This document shows, in pieces, positions 18,042-27,509 of a stretch of DNA of 64,000 bases. A program made the translations under genes and the position numbers. The stretch covers positions 124,001-188,000 of the forward strand of contig CAVQYC010000001.1 in NCBI GenBank assembly GCA_963717985.1. Reading direction: 5' to 3'. Under the pieces are notes generated by a model that was not told the DNA's origin, made no database searches, and was given only the letters and a program-made list of their open reading frames with translations. The number at the start of each line of letters is the position of its first letter. The stretch's first letter is position 1. The DNA comes from BOG-1155 sp963717985 (GTDB lineage: Bacteria > Desulfobacterota > Syntrophorhabdia > Syntrophorhabdales > WCHB1-27).

Positions 18042-18745
18042 TCATCCCTTCCTCTCTTTTACGATGGCGCCATTTTCAAAACGGGCGTCGATGCACCTGA
18101 TGAGGAGACCCCTCTTTTTCGCGTCCTCAAGAACGGCGATGGCCCGCTTGAGCCGCTCGGACCGCTGTCCTCTTTGCCCAGTATGATCTCGACGCCGTCG
18201 TTGAGGCTGAACAGGGTAATGTTCCCCTCGTTGTACACGACCTCGGAAAGATCGTCCTTTTTTATGATCCCTCGCCGGTCCCAGTCCGTCACCTCCCTGA
18301 AGATGCTTTTCGCGTCGTTCTTTTCCCTTGCGCTGATCACCAGCAGATCGCGGGTGCCGCCCTTATGGAGGCCCCTGTACGGCGCGCCGTCCTCATCGAG
18401 CATCTGGATATCGCCTCCGGGTCCTACCCAGAGCGCCGAAGGGACCCGTTCCTTCACCTCGATGAGGATCGAAAACGGGAAGACCCTTTTCACCCGGACA
18501 TCCTTGACGAAAGGATGGGAGGTGATCGCGGCCTTCACCTTCCCCATATCGGTCCCGAATATGCTGTCTTTCAGGAAGGGGTATATCTTCGTGAGGATCT
18601 CCGATTCGGGGAGCTGCTCGGCCCCCTTTATCCTGATATTCTTCAAGAGGAAGACCGGCTCGGTGCGGGAGAACAGGTACATGCCCGTGAGCACGGAGAG
18701 GAGGCACATGGGAATAATGAAAAGCAGATACAGGGTCCGTTTCAT
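18042..18745 (-). CDS. ftsQ: Cell division protein FtsQ (frameshifted near 3' end)
   Basis: Bitopic protein with an N-terminal membrane helix (LYLLFIIPMCLLSVLTGMYLF), then a POTRA domain (FLLKNIRIKGAEQLPESEIL) and the beta domain that recruits FtsB/FtsL. The reading frame is normal to ...EIILGKEDS. It then slips into a Gly/Ser-rich tail, while another frame continues R-S-E-R-L-K-R-A-I-A-V-L-E-D to R-F-E-N-G-A-I-V-K and a stop at 18042, one base before ftsA. A one-base loss near 18165-18175 accounts for this. The start overlaps ddl by ATGA. Confidence 0.88.
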
Positions 18746-19633
18746 GCCTTCAATGCCGCTCCTTGCAGTATCTCCTCCACCAGTTGGTCGAAGGTCTTTC
18801 CCAGCTGCCCCCACGCCTTCGGCACGAGGGATGTCTCGGTCATGCCGGGGGAGGTGTTGATGTCGATGACAAGAGGGACTTCCCTCTCCACTATCATATC
18901 GATCCTCGCGCAGCCCGAGAGGTCAAATTGCCGCCATACGGTGAGCGCTTCATCACGCGCCCTTTCCTCGATCTCCGGGTCCAGCTCGGCCGGCACGAGG
19001 TACTCGGTCATGCCTTTCGTATACTTGGAGGTATAGTCGTAGAAGCCCGATTTCGGTCTCACTTCCACGATGGGGAGGGTGAGGCCGTTTACCACAGCCA
19101 CGGTTATCTCCCTTCCCTGCACGTAGTGCTCGATGAGCAGCTTGCTGCCGTAGTCAAAGGCGGTCCTGATCGCCCCTTCTATCTCCTCCTCGCGCCGCAC
19201 GATCGATATGCCGACGGTCGATCCTTCCCTCGCCGGTTTTACCACGAAGGGCAGCGGGAAATCGCACTTCCTTTTCGGACCGGCATATACTGTAGGCAGG
19301 CGTCGGGATGTCGAGGCCCATGAGAAGCAGCTTCCCGAGGCACTTGTCCATGGCGACGGCCGAGCCGAGCACGCCCGAGCCTGTATAGGGGATGGCCATC
19401 ATTTCGAGGAGACCCTGGACCGTGCCGTCTTCACCCCACCTGCCGTGGAGGGCGATGAAGGCTACCTCAATCCGTTCCTCCTTCAACCGGTCCGGCAGGT
19501 CGCGTCCCACGTCGATGCCATGAGCCTGGTAGCCGCTCCGCACAAGGCTCGCCAGCACTGCTTCCCCGCTCGCCAGCGAGATCTCGCGCTCCGAAGAAAG
19601 GCCTCCCATGAGGACGCCTATCCTTTTCCGCAT
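18742..19633 (-). CDS. ddl: D-alanine--D-alanine ligase (frameshifted)
   Basis: An ATP-grasp enzyme that makes the D-Ala-D-Ala dipeptide used by MurF. The N-terminal frame shows IGVLMGGLSSEREISLASG and LHGRWGEDGTVQGLLEMM. The C-terminal frame shows FVVKPAREGSTVG, EVRPKSGFYDYTSKYTKGM and the DINTSPGMTETSLVPKA metal and substrate loop. The switch lies in about 19265-19300, within the short spacer after DIPTPAY, and is compatible with a single-base indel. The start at 19633 (MRKRIGVLMGG) lies just past the murB stop, and the end overlaps ftsQ. Confidence 0.9.
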
Positions 19634-19640
19634 CAGGGTG

Positions 19641-20544
19641 TCACGCTCTATCATCGAATCCCCACAATTCCACCTCTTCTTCCAGGGTAATGCCTGTCGC
19701 CTCAGCCACACGTTTTTTCACGGTCTCTATCAGTCGCATCACGTCCGACGGCTGTTGCGCCGCCCATATTCACGATAAAATTCGGATGCTTGTCCGAGAC
19801 GCAGGCTGCGCCGACGCGAGCGCCTCGCAGGCCCGCCCGGTCTATGTAGCTCCAGCAGGGGCCGTCGTTTCCATTTTTGAACACAGAGCCGGCGGAAGGC
19901 CTTTCCATGGGATGTTTTCTTAGTCTTTCACGCCACACGTAGTCCATGTCCGCCTGTATCTGCTCGGCCTTCGCGTGTTTCAGCTCAAAGGTCGCCTCCA
20001 TCACACATGCACGGTCGACGATGGACGAGCTTCTGTAGCCGAACCGCATGTCACCCTTTAGCCGCTTTTGCACCTCGCCCCTCTCATCCATGTATCGGAG
20101 CGAGATCAGGCAATCGGAGATGGCGGCGCCGAAGCTGCCCGCGTTCATCTTGAGCGCGCCGCCCACGGTCCCGGGAATGCCGAAGAGCTTTTCCAGACCT
20201 GCGAGCCCTCTTGCCGCACAACTTCTGATGAGGCTTTTCAGGGGCAAGCCGGCCCCCACCGTAACGAGCGCGCCTGTTTCCGTCATGCTGAACCTCAGGT
20301 GCTTCATCCTGCTCACCCGTATCAGTCCTGCAGGGAATCCCCGGTCCGACACGATCACATTCGTCCCATTCCCGAGGAACCGGAAGGGTTGTCCCTGCTC
20401 ATTCAGCCACGCAATCGCCAGCCGCAGGCCCGCCTCATCTTCCGGGTAGAACAGGTAAGGGACCACACCTCCCACCCTCATGGACGTGTACCTCTTCATC
20501 GAGACGTTTTTCAGGACCCGCCCCGTTATGCCTTGCAGCTCCAT
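19641..20544 (-). CDS. murB: UDP-N-acetylenolpyruvoylglucosamine reductase (frameshifted near 3' end)
   Basis: FAD enzyme that reduces enolpyruvyl-UDP-GlcNAc to UDP-MurNAc. FAD-binding residues appear in RYTSMRVGG, FLGNGTNVIVSDRGF and GLEKLFGIPGTVGGALKMNAG; the active-site stretch is RPSAGSVFKN. After NMGGATA the frame slips. An alternative frame continues S-D-V-M-R-L-I-E-T-V and ends W-G-F-D-D-R-A at 19641, just before ddl. One surplus C near 19755 explains it. The gene begins 19 bases inside murC. Confidence 0.9.
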
Positions 20545-21900
20545 AGCGCGGAAAGCTCCTCTCCTGCCTTGTATATGTCACCGGCGCCGAGGGTGACCAC
20601 CATATCGCCCGTTTGCCGCGATTCCAGCGACCCTACCGACCACCTCTTCTTTCGTCGGGGCAAAAATAACACGCGGGTGCCCCGCCGACCGTATGGCTTC
20701 AGCGAGAGCCGCACCCGTGACGCCTTCGATCCTCTCCTCTGACGCCGCATATATCTCCGTAACCACAAGCACGTCCGCATCGGTGAAAGACCTGACGAAC
20801 TCATCTTCCAGCGCCTTTGTCCTGGAGTAGCGGTGCGGCTGAAAGGCGACGATTATCCTGCCCTTCCACACGGAGCGCAGGGCCGAGAGCGTGGCCCTTA
20901 TCTCGGTAGGGTGGTGGCCGTAGTCATCGACAAGCTTGATCTCCCCGTCCCATTTAAGCTCCAGCCTTCGATGAATGCCGGCGAATTGCCCGAGGGCGTC
21001 AGCCGTCACCTCGAACCCTATATCGAGCTCTATCCCGACAGCTATCGCCGCGAGGGCATTCACCACATTATGCACCCCAGGTGTGGCAAGGTTGACTTCT
21101 CCCAGCAACCTGTCGTTGTACAGCACGTTGAATCGTGTGCTGAAGCCGTTATGCCGCAGATCGACCGCCCTCAGATCGGCCGCATCCGAAAGACCATAAG
21201 TCATACACCTTCTTTTGAGGGAGGGGATGAGGCTTGCGAGGTTCTCGTTGTCGACGCAAAGGATAACAAGCCCGAAGAAGGGCACCTTGTTCATGAATGT
21301 GAGAAAGGCGGCCTTGATCTCTTCCATGCCGCGGTAAAAATCGAGGTGCTCCAGGTCGATATTCGTGACCACCGCTACCGTCGGAAAGAGCATGAGGAAG
21401 GTGCCGTCACTCTCATCCGCCTCGGCAACAAGGTACTGGCTGGAGCCAAGCTTTGCATTGGTTCCCAGGCTGTTCAGTTTTCCGCCTATCACGCACGTCG
21501 GGTCGAGGTTTGCACCGCGGAGCACGGACGCGACGAGCGAGGTTGTAGTGGTCTTGCCATGGGCCCCTGCTACCGCGACACTATACTTCATCCTCATCAG
21601 CTCGGCGAGCATCTCCGCCCTCTGGATCACGGGTATAGCCCGCCTCCGGGCATCCTGCACTTCCGGATTGTCCGCCTTCACCGCAGACGACGTGACAACT
21701 ACATGGCTATCTTGCACATTTCCTTCACCGTGGCCGTAAAAAACCCGCGCCCCGAGTTTTACGAGCCTCTCGGTGATCTCCGTCTTTCTCACGTCCGATC
21801 CGGACACATGGAATCCGAGGTTGAGCAGCACTTCGGCTATGCCGCTCATTCCGATGCCGCCAATACCGACAAAATGGATCTTCTTCACTTTATGGAACAC
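20526..21900 (-). CDS. murC: UDP-N-acetylmuramate--L-alanine ligase (frameshifted near 3' end)
   Basis: Adds L-alanine to UDP-MurNAc in the cytosol. The first Mur domain shows HFVGIGGIGMSGIAEVL, the ATP loop is AGAHGKTTTTSLVASV, and the middle domain has DEYGHHP-like chemistry in VDDYGHHPTEI. The final 28 residues lie in another frame (G-D-M-V-V-T-L-G-A-G-D-I-Y-K, ending S-C-K-A at 20526). The shift is at GGG near 20612; removing one G restores it. It overlaps murG at the start and murB at the end. Confidence 0.93.
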
Positions 21901-22954
21901 GTGCTTGTAGCCCCCTTATCACCTGCTCTTCCGCATCTTCCACATAAATGGTCCCGATGTTCTCTGCCATGCGGCTAAGCTCTTCCGGGTTCTCCCTCAG
22001 CTCAGTGATCGCAAGGTAGAGTTTTTCCCCGGAGACCTCGCTGTTCCCTATCACGTATCCACCCCCTATGCTCTCCACGTATGACGCGTTTTTCCATTGA
22101 TGAGCGCCCGCCGCATAGGGATAAGGGATGAAGATGGCAGGCTTCTTAAAGTAGGAGAGCTCAAAGATAGTGGAAGCGCCCGCCCTGGATATGACGACGT
22201 CGGCGAGGTTGTAGTATTTTTCCATATGATCCGTAAAGGGAAAGACTTCGTGAGTGGTGCCCGAGCCTTTGTAGCCCTGCGCGATGCGATCGAAATCATC
22301 ACCGCCCGTCTGGTGGCACACCGCCGTATGCTTGTACGCCTCAAGATAGGGCAGCAGCTCCAGGGCAGCGTCATTCACGCTCCTCGCTCCCCTGCTCCCC
22401 CCAAAAATGAATATGGTGAACGCCGAGCCTTGTTTCGCATCCAGCTTCCCACGCATCGCCTTGCGGATCGGATTGCCCGTATGAACCACCTGCTTCGCCG
22501 AAAGAAATCGCGCGGTCTCCGCGAAACTGACAAAAACGGCTTTCACCCTGCCCGCAAGGAGCTTGTTTGCCAGGCCGGGGGTAACATTCTGCTCATGAAT
22601 AAAACAGGGCACGCGCAGGAGGAGGCCTGCGAGCACGACAGGTACGGAGGCGAACCCGCCCATGCCGAGTATCGCGTCAGGCTTCTCTGCTTTGATGAGA
22701 CGCCGTGCCTGGAGCGTTCCGCGCAGGACGGCGAGCATCGTCTGCACCTTCGCTCCGACGCTGGCGCCCGAGAAGGGTTTTGCCTCAATCTTGGCGAGCC
22801 TGTAACCGTTTTGGGGGATAAGCTTTTCTTCGAGCCCATAGGGTGTCCCGGTGAAAATTACCTCGCCTGCCGCTTGCGCCATAAACGCCTCGGCCACCGA
22901 TATACCGGGGAAGATGTGACCCCCGGTCCCTCCCGCTGCAATAATAAGCTTCAT
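21890..22954 (-). CDS. murG: Lipid II synthase MurG
   Basis: GT-B glycosyltransferase of 354 residues that adds GlcNAc to lipid I at the inner face of the membrane. Diagnostic motifs are IIAAGGTGGHIFPGISVAEAF at the start, GMGGFASVPVVLAG, HEQNVTPGLANKLL, the IFGGSRGARSVND nucleotide-sugar loop and VISRAGASTIFELSYFKKPAIFIPYP. It is complete. Its ATG overlaps the stop of the unknown membrane protein (ATGA), where ftsW would normally end. Confidence 0.96.
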   Translation of the reverse strand: MKLIIAAGGTGGHIFPGISVAEAFMAQAAGEVIFTGTPYGLEEKLIPQNGYRLAKIEAKPFSGASVGAKVQTMLAVLRGTLQARRLIKAEKPDAILGMGGFASVPVVLAGLLLRVPCFIHEQNVTPGLANKLLAGRVKAVFVSFAETARFLSAKQVVHTGNPIRKAMRGKLDAKQGSAFTIFIFGGSRGARSVNDAALELLPYLEAYKHTAVCHQTGGDDFDRIAQGYKGSGTTHEVFPFTDHMEKYYNLADVVISRAGASTIFELSYFKKPAIFIPYPYAAGAHQWKNASYVESIGGGYVIGNSEVSGEKLYLAITELRENPEELSRMAENIGTIYVEDAEEQVIRGLQARVP

Positions 22955-23736
22955 CGGCGCTCTTTCCCTCCTTTCATCACCATCCCCACAAGCGGCCCGA
23001 CGATGAGGAGCGCGAGGACGGGTTGGTAAAGGAGGACGGCCCTGAGCCTGAAGCCGACCGACATAAGGAGATCAACGGAGACGTAGAGGAGGCCGAAAAA
23101 GGCAAGGACCGTGATGAAATCGGTCCTCTTCAAAAAGGCCGCGAAGGTGATAACAAGGAGGGCGAAGGCACATGCAAGGAGCACGTACCGCTCGGCATCG
23201 TGGAGCAGGACATCGCAGCCGTTCACGGGCACACCCTTCAGGCTGAAGAAGATAACGGCCATGCCGGTATATGCCGCGATGAAAGCCATATGCGTGACGC
23301 GGTTGATGATGAAGAGGAAGAGGAGCACCGAGATGGAAAGGGGGAGTATCAGCTCGGAGTGACCTGTCAGGTACAGGTTGAGGGACGATGCCCCGTAGAG
23401 CAGGGACAAACCTATAATCTCCTTGTACGCCTTCCTGCCCTTTTCTTCGGTGGTGACGAGAAAAAGTGCGATACTGTAAAAAGCAAGGAGCACGGCCGCA
23501 CCCGCAGCCGCCTCATGCGGCCTTAAGGCCGGATAGATGATGAGCACAGGGGAAAGGGCAAGACAAAGCCCTGTGAGGGGATATTTGGAAGCACGCAAGT
23601 ATTGCGGACCGATGCGAGATATGGCGTATGCGCATGCCATGACAAGACAGAAGATAAGCGTCTTCATCATAGTCATATCCCGTAAGATGCAAAAGAAGAA
23701 GAGGGATGAGATAAGAAAAACGATTGTCCTCCTCAC
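22951..23736 (-). CDS. Unknown polytopic membrane protein in the ftsW position
   Basis: I do not recognise this family. The 261 residues form nine to ten closely spaced hydrophobic segments (about 4-18, 24-39, 52-71, 75-94, 105-124, 128-146, 149-165, 186-204, 210-230, 236-256) joined by very short loops. It lies between murD and murG, exactly where ftsW sits in the usual dcw order, with overlapping starts and stops. FtsW needs about 370 residues, ten helices and a large outer loop with the catalytic Asp; none of the SEDS motifs (such as the PE...DFIF block) is visible. It may be a shrunken, non-catalytic relative or a replacement. The GTG start overlaps the murD stop. Confidence 0.75.
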   Translation of the reverse strand: MRRTIVFLISSLFFFCILRDMTMMKTLIFCLVMACAYAISRIGPQYLRASKYPLTGLCLALSPVLIIYPALRPHEAAAGAAVLLAFYSIALFLVTTEEKGRKAYKEIIGLSLLYGASSLNLYLTGHSELILPLSISVLLFLFIINRVTHMAFIAAYTGMAVIFFSLKGVPVNGCDVLLHDAERYVLLACAFALLVITFAAFLKRTDFITVLAFFGLLYVSVDLLMSVGFRLRAVLLYQPVLALLIVGPLVGMVMKGGKERR

Positions 23737-25070
23737 AGTGCCTCCACTATCTGTCTAAACGCATTTCCCCGCACCTTGTAGTTGTCGAACATATCGAAGC
23801 TTGAGCACATGGGAGAGAAGAGTACCGTATCACCCTTCCTTGCCACACTTTGGGCGCGCTCTACCGCCCCTTCGAGGTCTCCCTCCGCGTAGGTTTGCAC
23901 ATGGGGGCCAAGCTCGGCCTCGATTTTTTGTTGTGCTTCGCCGATAACCACGAGAGCCTTTATCCTGTCGGCAAGAGGGACAATAAAACCGTAGCTGCCC
24001 CCCTTGTCTTTCCCGCCGGCAATAAGCACGACATTCCCGTCCATGCTCTCCAGCGCCTTTCTCGTGGCGTCGACGTTTGTCGCCTTGGAATCATTGTAAA
24101 ACTTGACGCCCTTTATCTCCCGGATAAATTCCACCCTGTGGGCCAACCCCCGGAAGTCCCGGAAAGTTTTTTCAATTACCTCCCTGTCTATACCGTAAAG
24201 GAGAGCAGTGAGCAGGGCGCACAGCAGGTTTTCACTGTTGTGGATGCCGACGAGGGGTGAAAGGTCGCGCCTGTATGAGAATTCCTTATCTGCAAGGCGT
24301 ACGCAAAGTGAGCCCTCCCGCAGGAAAGCGCCCTCATCTAAAATCGAGCGGGTCGAGAACGAATACCTTTTTGCCCTGACAGCAGCGGCCGTCTCGAGCT
24401 CGGCTGAGACAAGGGCCTCGTCGTCAGGGGTCTGGTTTTCGAATATCCTCATTTTTGCCGCAACGTAGTCGGCGAAGGTTGCGTAACGGTCGAGGTGGTC
24501 CTCGGTGATGTTGAGCAGGATCGCCGTGGCCGGCCTGAAGGTCTCTATGGTCTCGAGTTGAAAACTGCTTATCTCGACAATCAGCAGGTCAGCCTTCCGG
24601 CCGCTCAGCACATAATTGACGAGGGGCTCGCCTATATTGCCGCCGACAAAGACATTGCGCGAGGCTGCATTGAAAAGACGGCCGAGCAGCGTGGTGGTTG
24701 TTGTCTTGCCGTTGGTGCCTGTAATTGCGATGATCGGTTCCTCTATAAAGCGCGACGCGAGCTCGATTTCTCCGATGACCCTCGCCCCGTTTTGCCTTGC
24801 CTCCTGAAGATGTGGTTGATCGCTCGCAATTCCAGGGCTTATCACGATCAACTCGTGGTCCAGAAAGTCCTTCCGGACGTGCCCGCCGAACCGGCCGGTA
24901 AAGGGGGTCGCCTCAAGCTCTTTCAAAGCGCCCGATAATTCGCCTTCCTGCCTCAAGTCGGTGACGGTCACTTTCTTCCCCTGGCGGGCCAGCAGTTTCA
25001 CCGCGGCAACACCGCTTGCCCCAAGGCCGGCGACGAGTACCCGATCAGGAATATTTAAGTCGTCACGCAT
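23733..25070 (-). CDS. murD: UDP-N-acetylmuramoylalanine--D-glutamate ligase
   Basis: Complete 445-residue Mur ligase that adds D-glutamate in the cytosol. It shows RVLAGLGASGVAAVKLLARQG, the ATP loop ITGTNGKTTTTTLLG, NITEDHLDRY, GLAHRVEFI and the family's KFYNDSKATNVDATRKALE, then LFSPMCSSFDMFDNYKVRGNAFRQIV at the end. It lies 7 bases downstream of mraY. Confidence 0.96.
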   Translation of the reverse strand: MRDDLNIPDRVLVAGLGASGVAAVKLLARQGKKVTVTDLRQEGELSGALKELEATPFTGRFGGHVRKDFLDHELIVISPGIASDQPHLQEARQNGARVIGEIELASRFIEEPIIAITGTNGKTTTTTLLGRLFNAASRNVFVGGNIGEPLVNYVLSGRKADLLIVEISSFQLETIETFRPATAILLNITEDHLDRYATFADYVAAKMRIFENQTPDDEALVSAELETAAAVRAKRYSFSTRSILDEGAFLREGSLCVRLADKEFSYRRDLSPLVGIHNSENLLCALLTALLYGIDREVIEKTFRDFRGLAHRVEFIREIKGVKFYNDSKATNVDATRKALESMDGNVVLIAGGKDKGGSYGFIVPLADRIKALVVIGEAQQKIEAELGPHVQTYAEGDLEGAVERAQSVARKGDTVLFSPMCSSFDMFDNYKVRGNAFRQIVEAL

Positions 25071-25077
25071 GCGCTCT

Positions 25078-26154
25078 CTACCTCAATTTCAGCGTGCTAA
25101 GGGCCACAAGAGCCAGCATTATAGAGATGATCCAGAAACGGACCACGATTTTCCCCTCGTTCCATCCCTTCAACTCGAAATGGTGGTGAATTGGCGCCAT
25201 GCGGAACACCCTCTTCCCCCTGTATTTGAAGGAGAGTACCTGGATGATCACCGATAGGCTCTCCATCACGAATATGCCGCCCACGATCACCAGGAGGAAT
25301 TCCTGCTTGATCATCACGGCAATCGCGCCAAGGCCGGCGCCCAGGGAAAGGGAGCCTGTGTCGCCCATGAAAAGCTCCGCGGGATAGGCGTTGTACCACA
25401 GGAAGCCTATGCCCGCGCCCAGCATCGCCCCACACAGTATCGCCAGCTCCCCCGCGCCCCTCACATAGAAAATCTGAAGGTACTCAGCGAACTTTATATT
25501 CCCCGCCAGGTAGGCGAAGAGGAGAAAGGTAGCGGAGACGGTGATAACCGGCCCGATGGCCAGGCCGTCGAGCCCGTCCGTCAGGTTTACCCCATTGGAG
25601 GTGCCCACGATAATGAGCACGCAGACTGCGATGTAGAAAACGCCCAGGTCGGGGGTAGCATGCTTAAAGAAGGGTATGGAAAGCTGGGTCAGAAAGGACC
25701 CTTTGAAATAGATGAGCAGGCTGACCGCCAGGCCGCTCGCGCACTGGAGGAGAAGCTTCGTTTTCCCCGAAACGCCCTTGTTCTCCCGTCCCTTCAGTTT
25801 TCTGAAGTCATCCACGAACCCGATGGCGCCGAACGCGACGAGCGTCGCCACCGCGAACCATATATATTCGTTCCTCAAATCTGCCCAGAACAGTGTCGGA
25901 ATGATGGTAGCAATGAGGATGACGGAGCCGCCCATCGTAGGCGTTCCTTTTTTGGCTTCGTGCCGGTCGGGCACATCCTCCCGCTTCCCGTTATTGACCT
26001 TCCATTTCTGGAAATTCTTTATTGCCAGCGGGGTGATCAGGAAGCTTATGAGAAGCGCGGAGAGGATCGCGAGCACCGTCCGGAACGTAATGTAGCGGAA
26101 CACGTTGAAGACGGTGATCCTCGTATGGAGCAGAAAGAAAAGATGGTACAGCAT
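25078..26154 (-). CDS. mraY: Phospho-MurNAc-pentapeptide transferase
   Basis: Integral membrane enzyme (358 residues, about ten helices) that attaches phospho-MurNAc-pentapeptide to undecaprenyl phosphate to form lipid I. Signature residues are GTPTMGGSVI with the catalytic Asp region, FVDDFRKLKGRENKGVSGKTKL, NGVNLTDGLDGLA, FLWYNAYPAELFMGDTGSL and the C-terminal MAPIHHHFELKGW. It is complete, and its ATG overlaps the murF stop by one base. Confidence 0.97.
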   Translation of the reverse strand: MLYHLFFLLHTRITVFNVFRYITFRTVLAILSALLISFLITPLAIKNFQKWKVNNGKREDVPDRHEAKKGTPTMGGSVILIATIIPTLFWADLRNEYIWFAVATLVAFGAIGFVDDFRKLKGRENKGVSGKTKLLLQCASGLAVSLLIYFKGSFLTQLSIPFFKHATPDLGVFYIAVCVLIIVGTSNGVNLTDGLDGLAIGPVITVSATFLLFAYLAGNIKFAEYLQIFYVRGAGELAILCGAMLGAGIGFLWYNAYPAELFMGDTGSLSLGAGLGAIAVMIKQEFLLVIVGGIFVMESLSVIIQVLSFKYRGKRVFRMAPIHHHFELKGWNEGKIVVRFWIISIMLALVALSTLKLR

Positions 26155-27509
26155 TAACCCAGGGCCTCCACCACTTCATCGAGGCCAAGCGCCCTCGATC
26201 CTTTCACCAGCACGATATCGTCGCGGTCCAGTCCTCCCCTTACGAAATCGACGAGTCCTTTCTTGTCATCGAAGAGATGCACCCGGCCGTTTCCTGCCTC
26301 CCTTGCGGCGACCTTCATCGCCTCGCCGACGGCCAGGACCAGCGAGAGGTTGCTCGCCCGTATGAGACGGCCCAACCCACGGTGGTACTCGTCCGATCTA
26401 TCGCCCAGCTCCCGCATATCCCCGAGGATGGCAATTCTCTTACCCTTGCACGGGAGGGAGGAAAGCGTCGTGACGGCCCATTCCATGGAAGCGGGGTTCG
26501 CGTTGTAAGTATCATCGATAATGGTATATCCCCCGGCCGAGCGCACAGGTCTGAACCTGCCTTTGTATGGCTCGAAGGTGCTCACAGCATCCGCGAGCGT
26601 TGCGGCCTTCACGCCCATGGAGAAGGCGAGCGTTGCGGCGGCGAGCACATTATAGAGATTATGGCGACCGAGGAGGCGCGTCCTTGCAATGACTTTTTCG
26701 CCTCTCAGGTTGAGCTCGATCTCAAATCCTTCGAGGCCCAAGTCAGCCGCCACCTGGAGCATGAAGTCGGCGCGTCCCCGCATGCCGAAGGTGTAAAGAG
26801 TGCAATCCGCCCTCTTATAGGGCGCAAGGGACGGATCATCGGCATTGATAAAAATGGTGCCTCCGGCCAGGGTCGTCTCAAAGAGGTCCAGTTTCTCCGC
26901 AGCCACCCCTTCCAGGTCCGCCAGACCCTCAAGGTGCGATGGCGTGATGTTGGTGATGAGGGACATGTGGGGCCTGACCATGCGGGTCAGTGTGCGTATC
27001 TCCCCTTTGTGGTTCGTGCCCAGCTCAAAGATGCAATAATCCGGGCTCCCCTCGATGGCCAGCATTGTTTTTGCCACGCCTATCTGATTGTTGTAGTTCT
27101 TTTCGTTGGAGACAACCGGGATAAGGTCGCCCGCGAGATGGAGGAGCAGCTCCTTGGTCGTAGTCTTGCCGTTGCTACCCGTTATGGCAACGAAAGCGGC
27201 CTGAGTTTGCCCCCTCTTGTGGGACGCGAGATCGAGCAGCGCCTTGTTCGTGTCGTCGACGAGGATGACCGTCCCCCTTGCACTGGCGTACATCTCCTGC
27301 CTCGTCCTGTCGCAGAGGCTGCCTCCGCCCGAGCGGCCGTATGCCGCATCGATGAAAACGTGGCCGTCAAAAAATGGCCCCTTCAGAGGTATGAAGAACT
27401 CGCCGGGCGCGATGGTCCTCGAATCGGTTGAGATCGCAGAGAAGGTCCTCCTCTCGATCTGGTGCGCTACCCCGTTCACGCCCTGGATGATAGTCTCAAC
27501 CGGCCACAC
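26154..27509 (-). CDS. murF: UDP-MurNAc-tripeptide--D-alanyl-D-alanine ligase
   Basis: A complete 451-residue Mur ligase that adds D-Ala-D-Ala. Features are STDSRTIAPGEFFIPLKGPFFDGHVFID, the ATP loop ITGSNGKTTTKELL, NYNNQIGVAKTML, the NITPSHLEGL segment and YTIIDDTYNANPASM. The GTG start lies 14 bases inside murE. Substrate supply comes from ddl in the same operon. Confidence 0.96.
   Translation of the reverse strand: MWPVETIIQGVNGVAHQIERRTFSAISTDSRTIAPGEFFIPLKGPFFDGHVFIDAAYGRSGGGSLCDRTRQEMYASARGTVILVDDTNKALLDLASHKRGQTQAAFVAITGSNGKTTTKELLLHLAGDLIPVVSNEKNYNNQIGVAKTMLAIEGSPDYCIFELGTNHKGEIRTLTRMVRPHMSLITNITPSHLEGLADLEGVAAEKLDLFETTLAGGTIFINADDPSLAPYKRADCTLYTFGMRGRADFMLQVAADLGLEGFEIELNLRGEKVIARTRLLGRHNLYNVLAAATLAFSMGVKAATLADAVSTFEPYKGRFRPVRSAGGYTIIDDTYNANPASMEWAVTTLSSLPCKGKRIAILGDMRELGDRSDEYHRGLGRLIRASNLSLVLAVGEAMKVAAREAGNGRVHLFDDKKGLVDFVRGGLDRDDIVLVKGSRALGLDEVVEALG

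Noticed and set aside
20833..21978. 381-residue plus-strand ORF opposite murC (and similar long antisense ORFs at 26277-27431, 31958-33397 and 52420-53412)
   Set aside because: These are shadows caused by high GC third positions opposite clearly identified genes.
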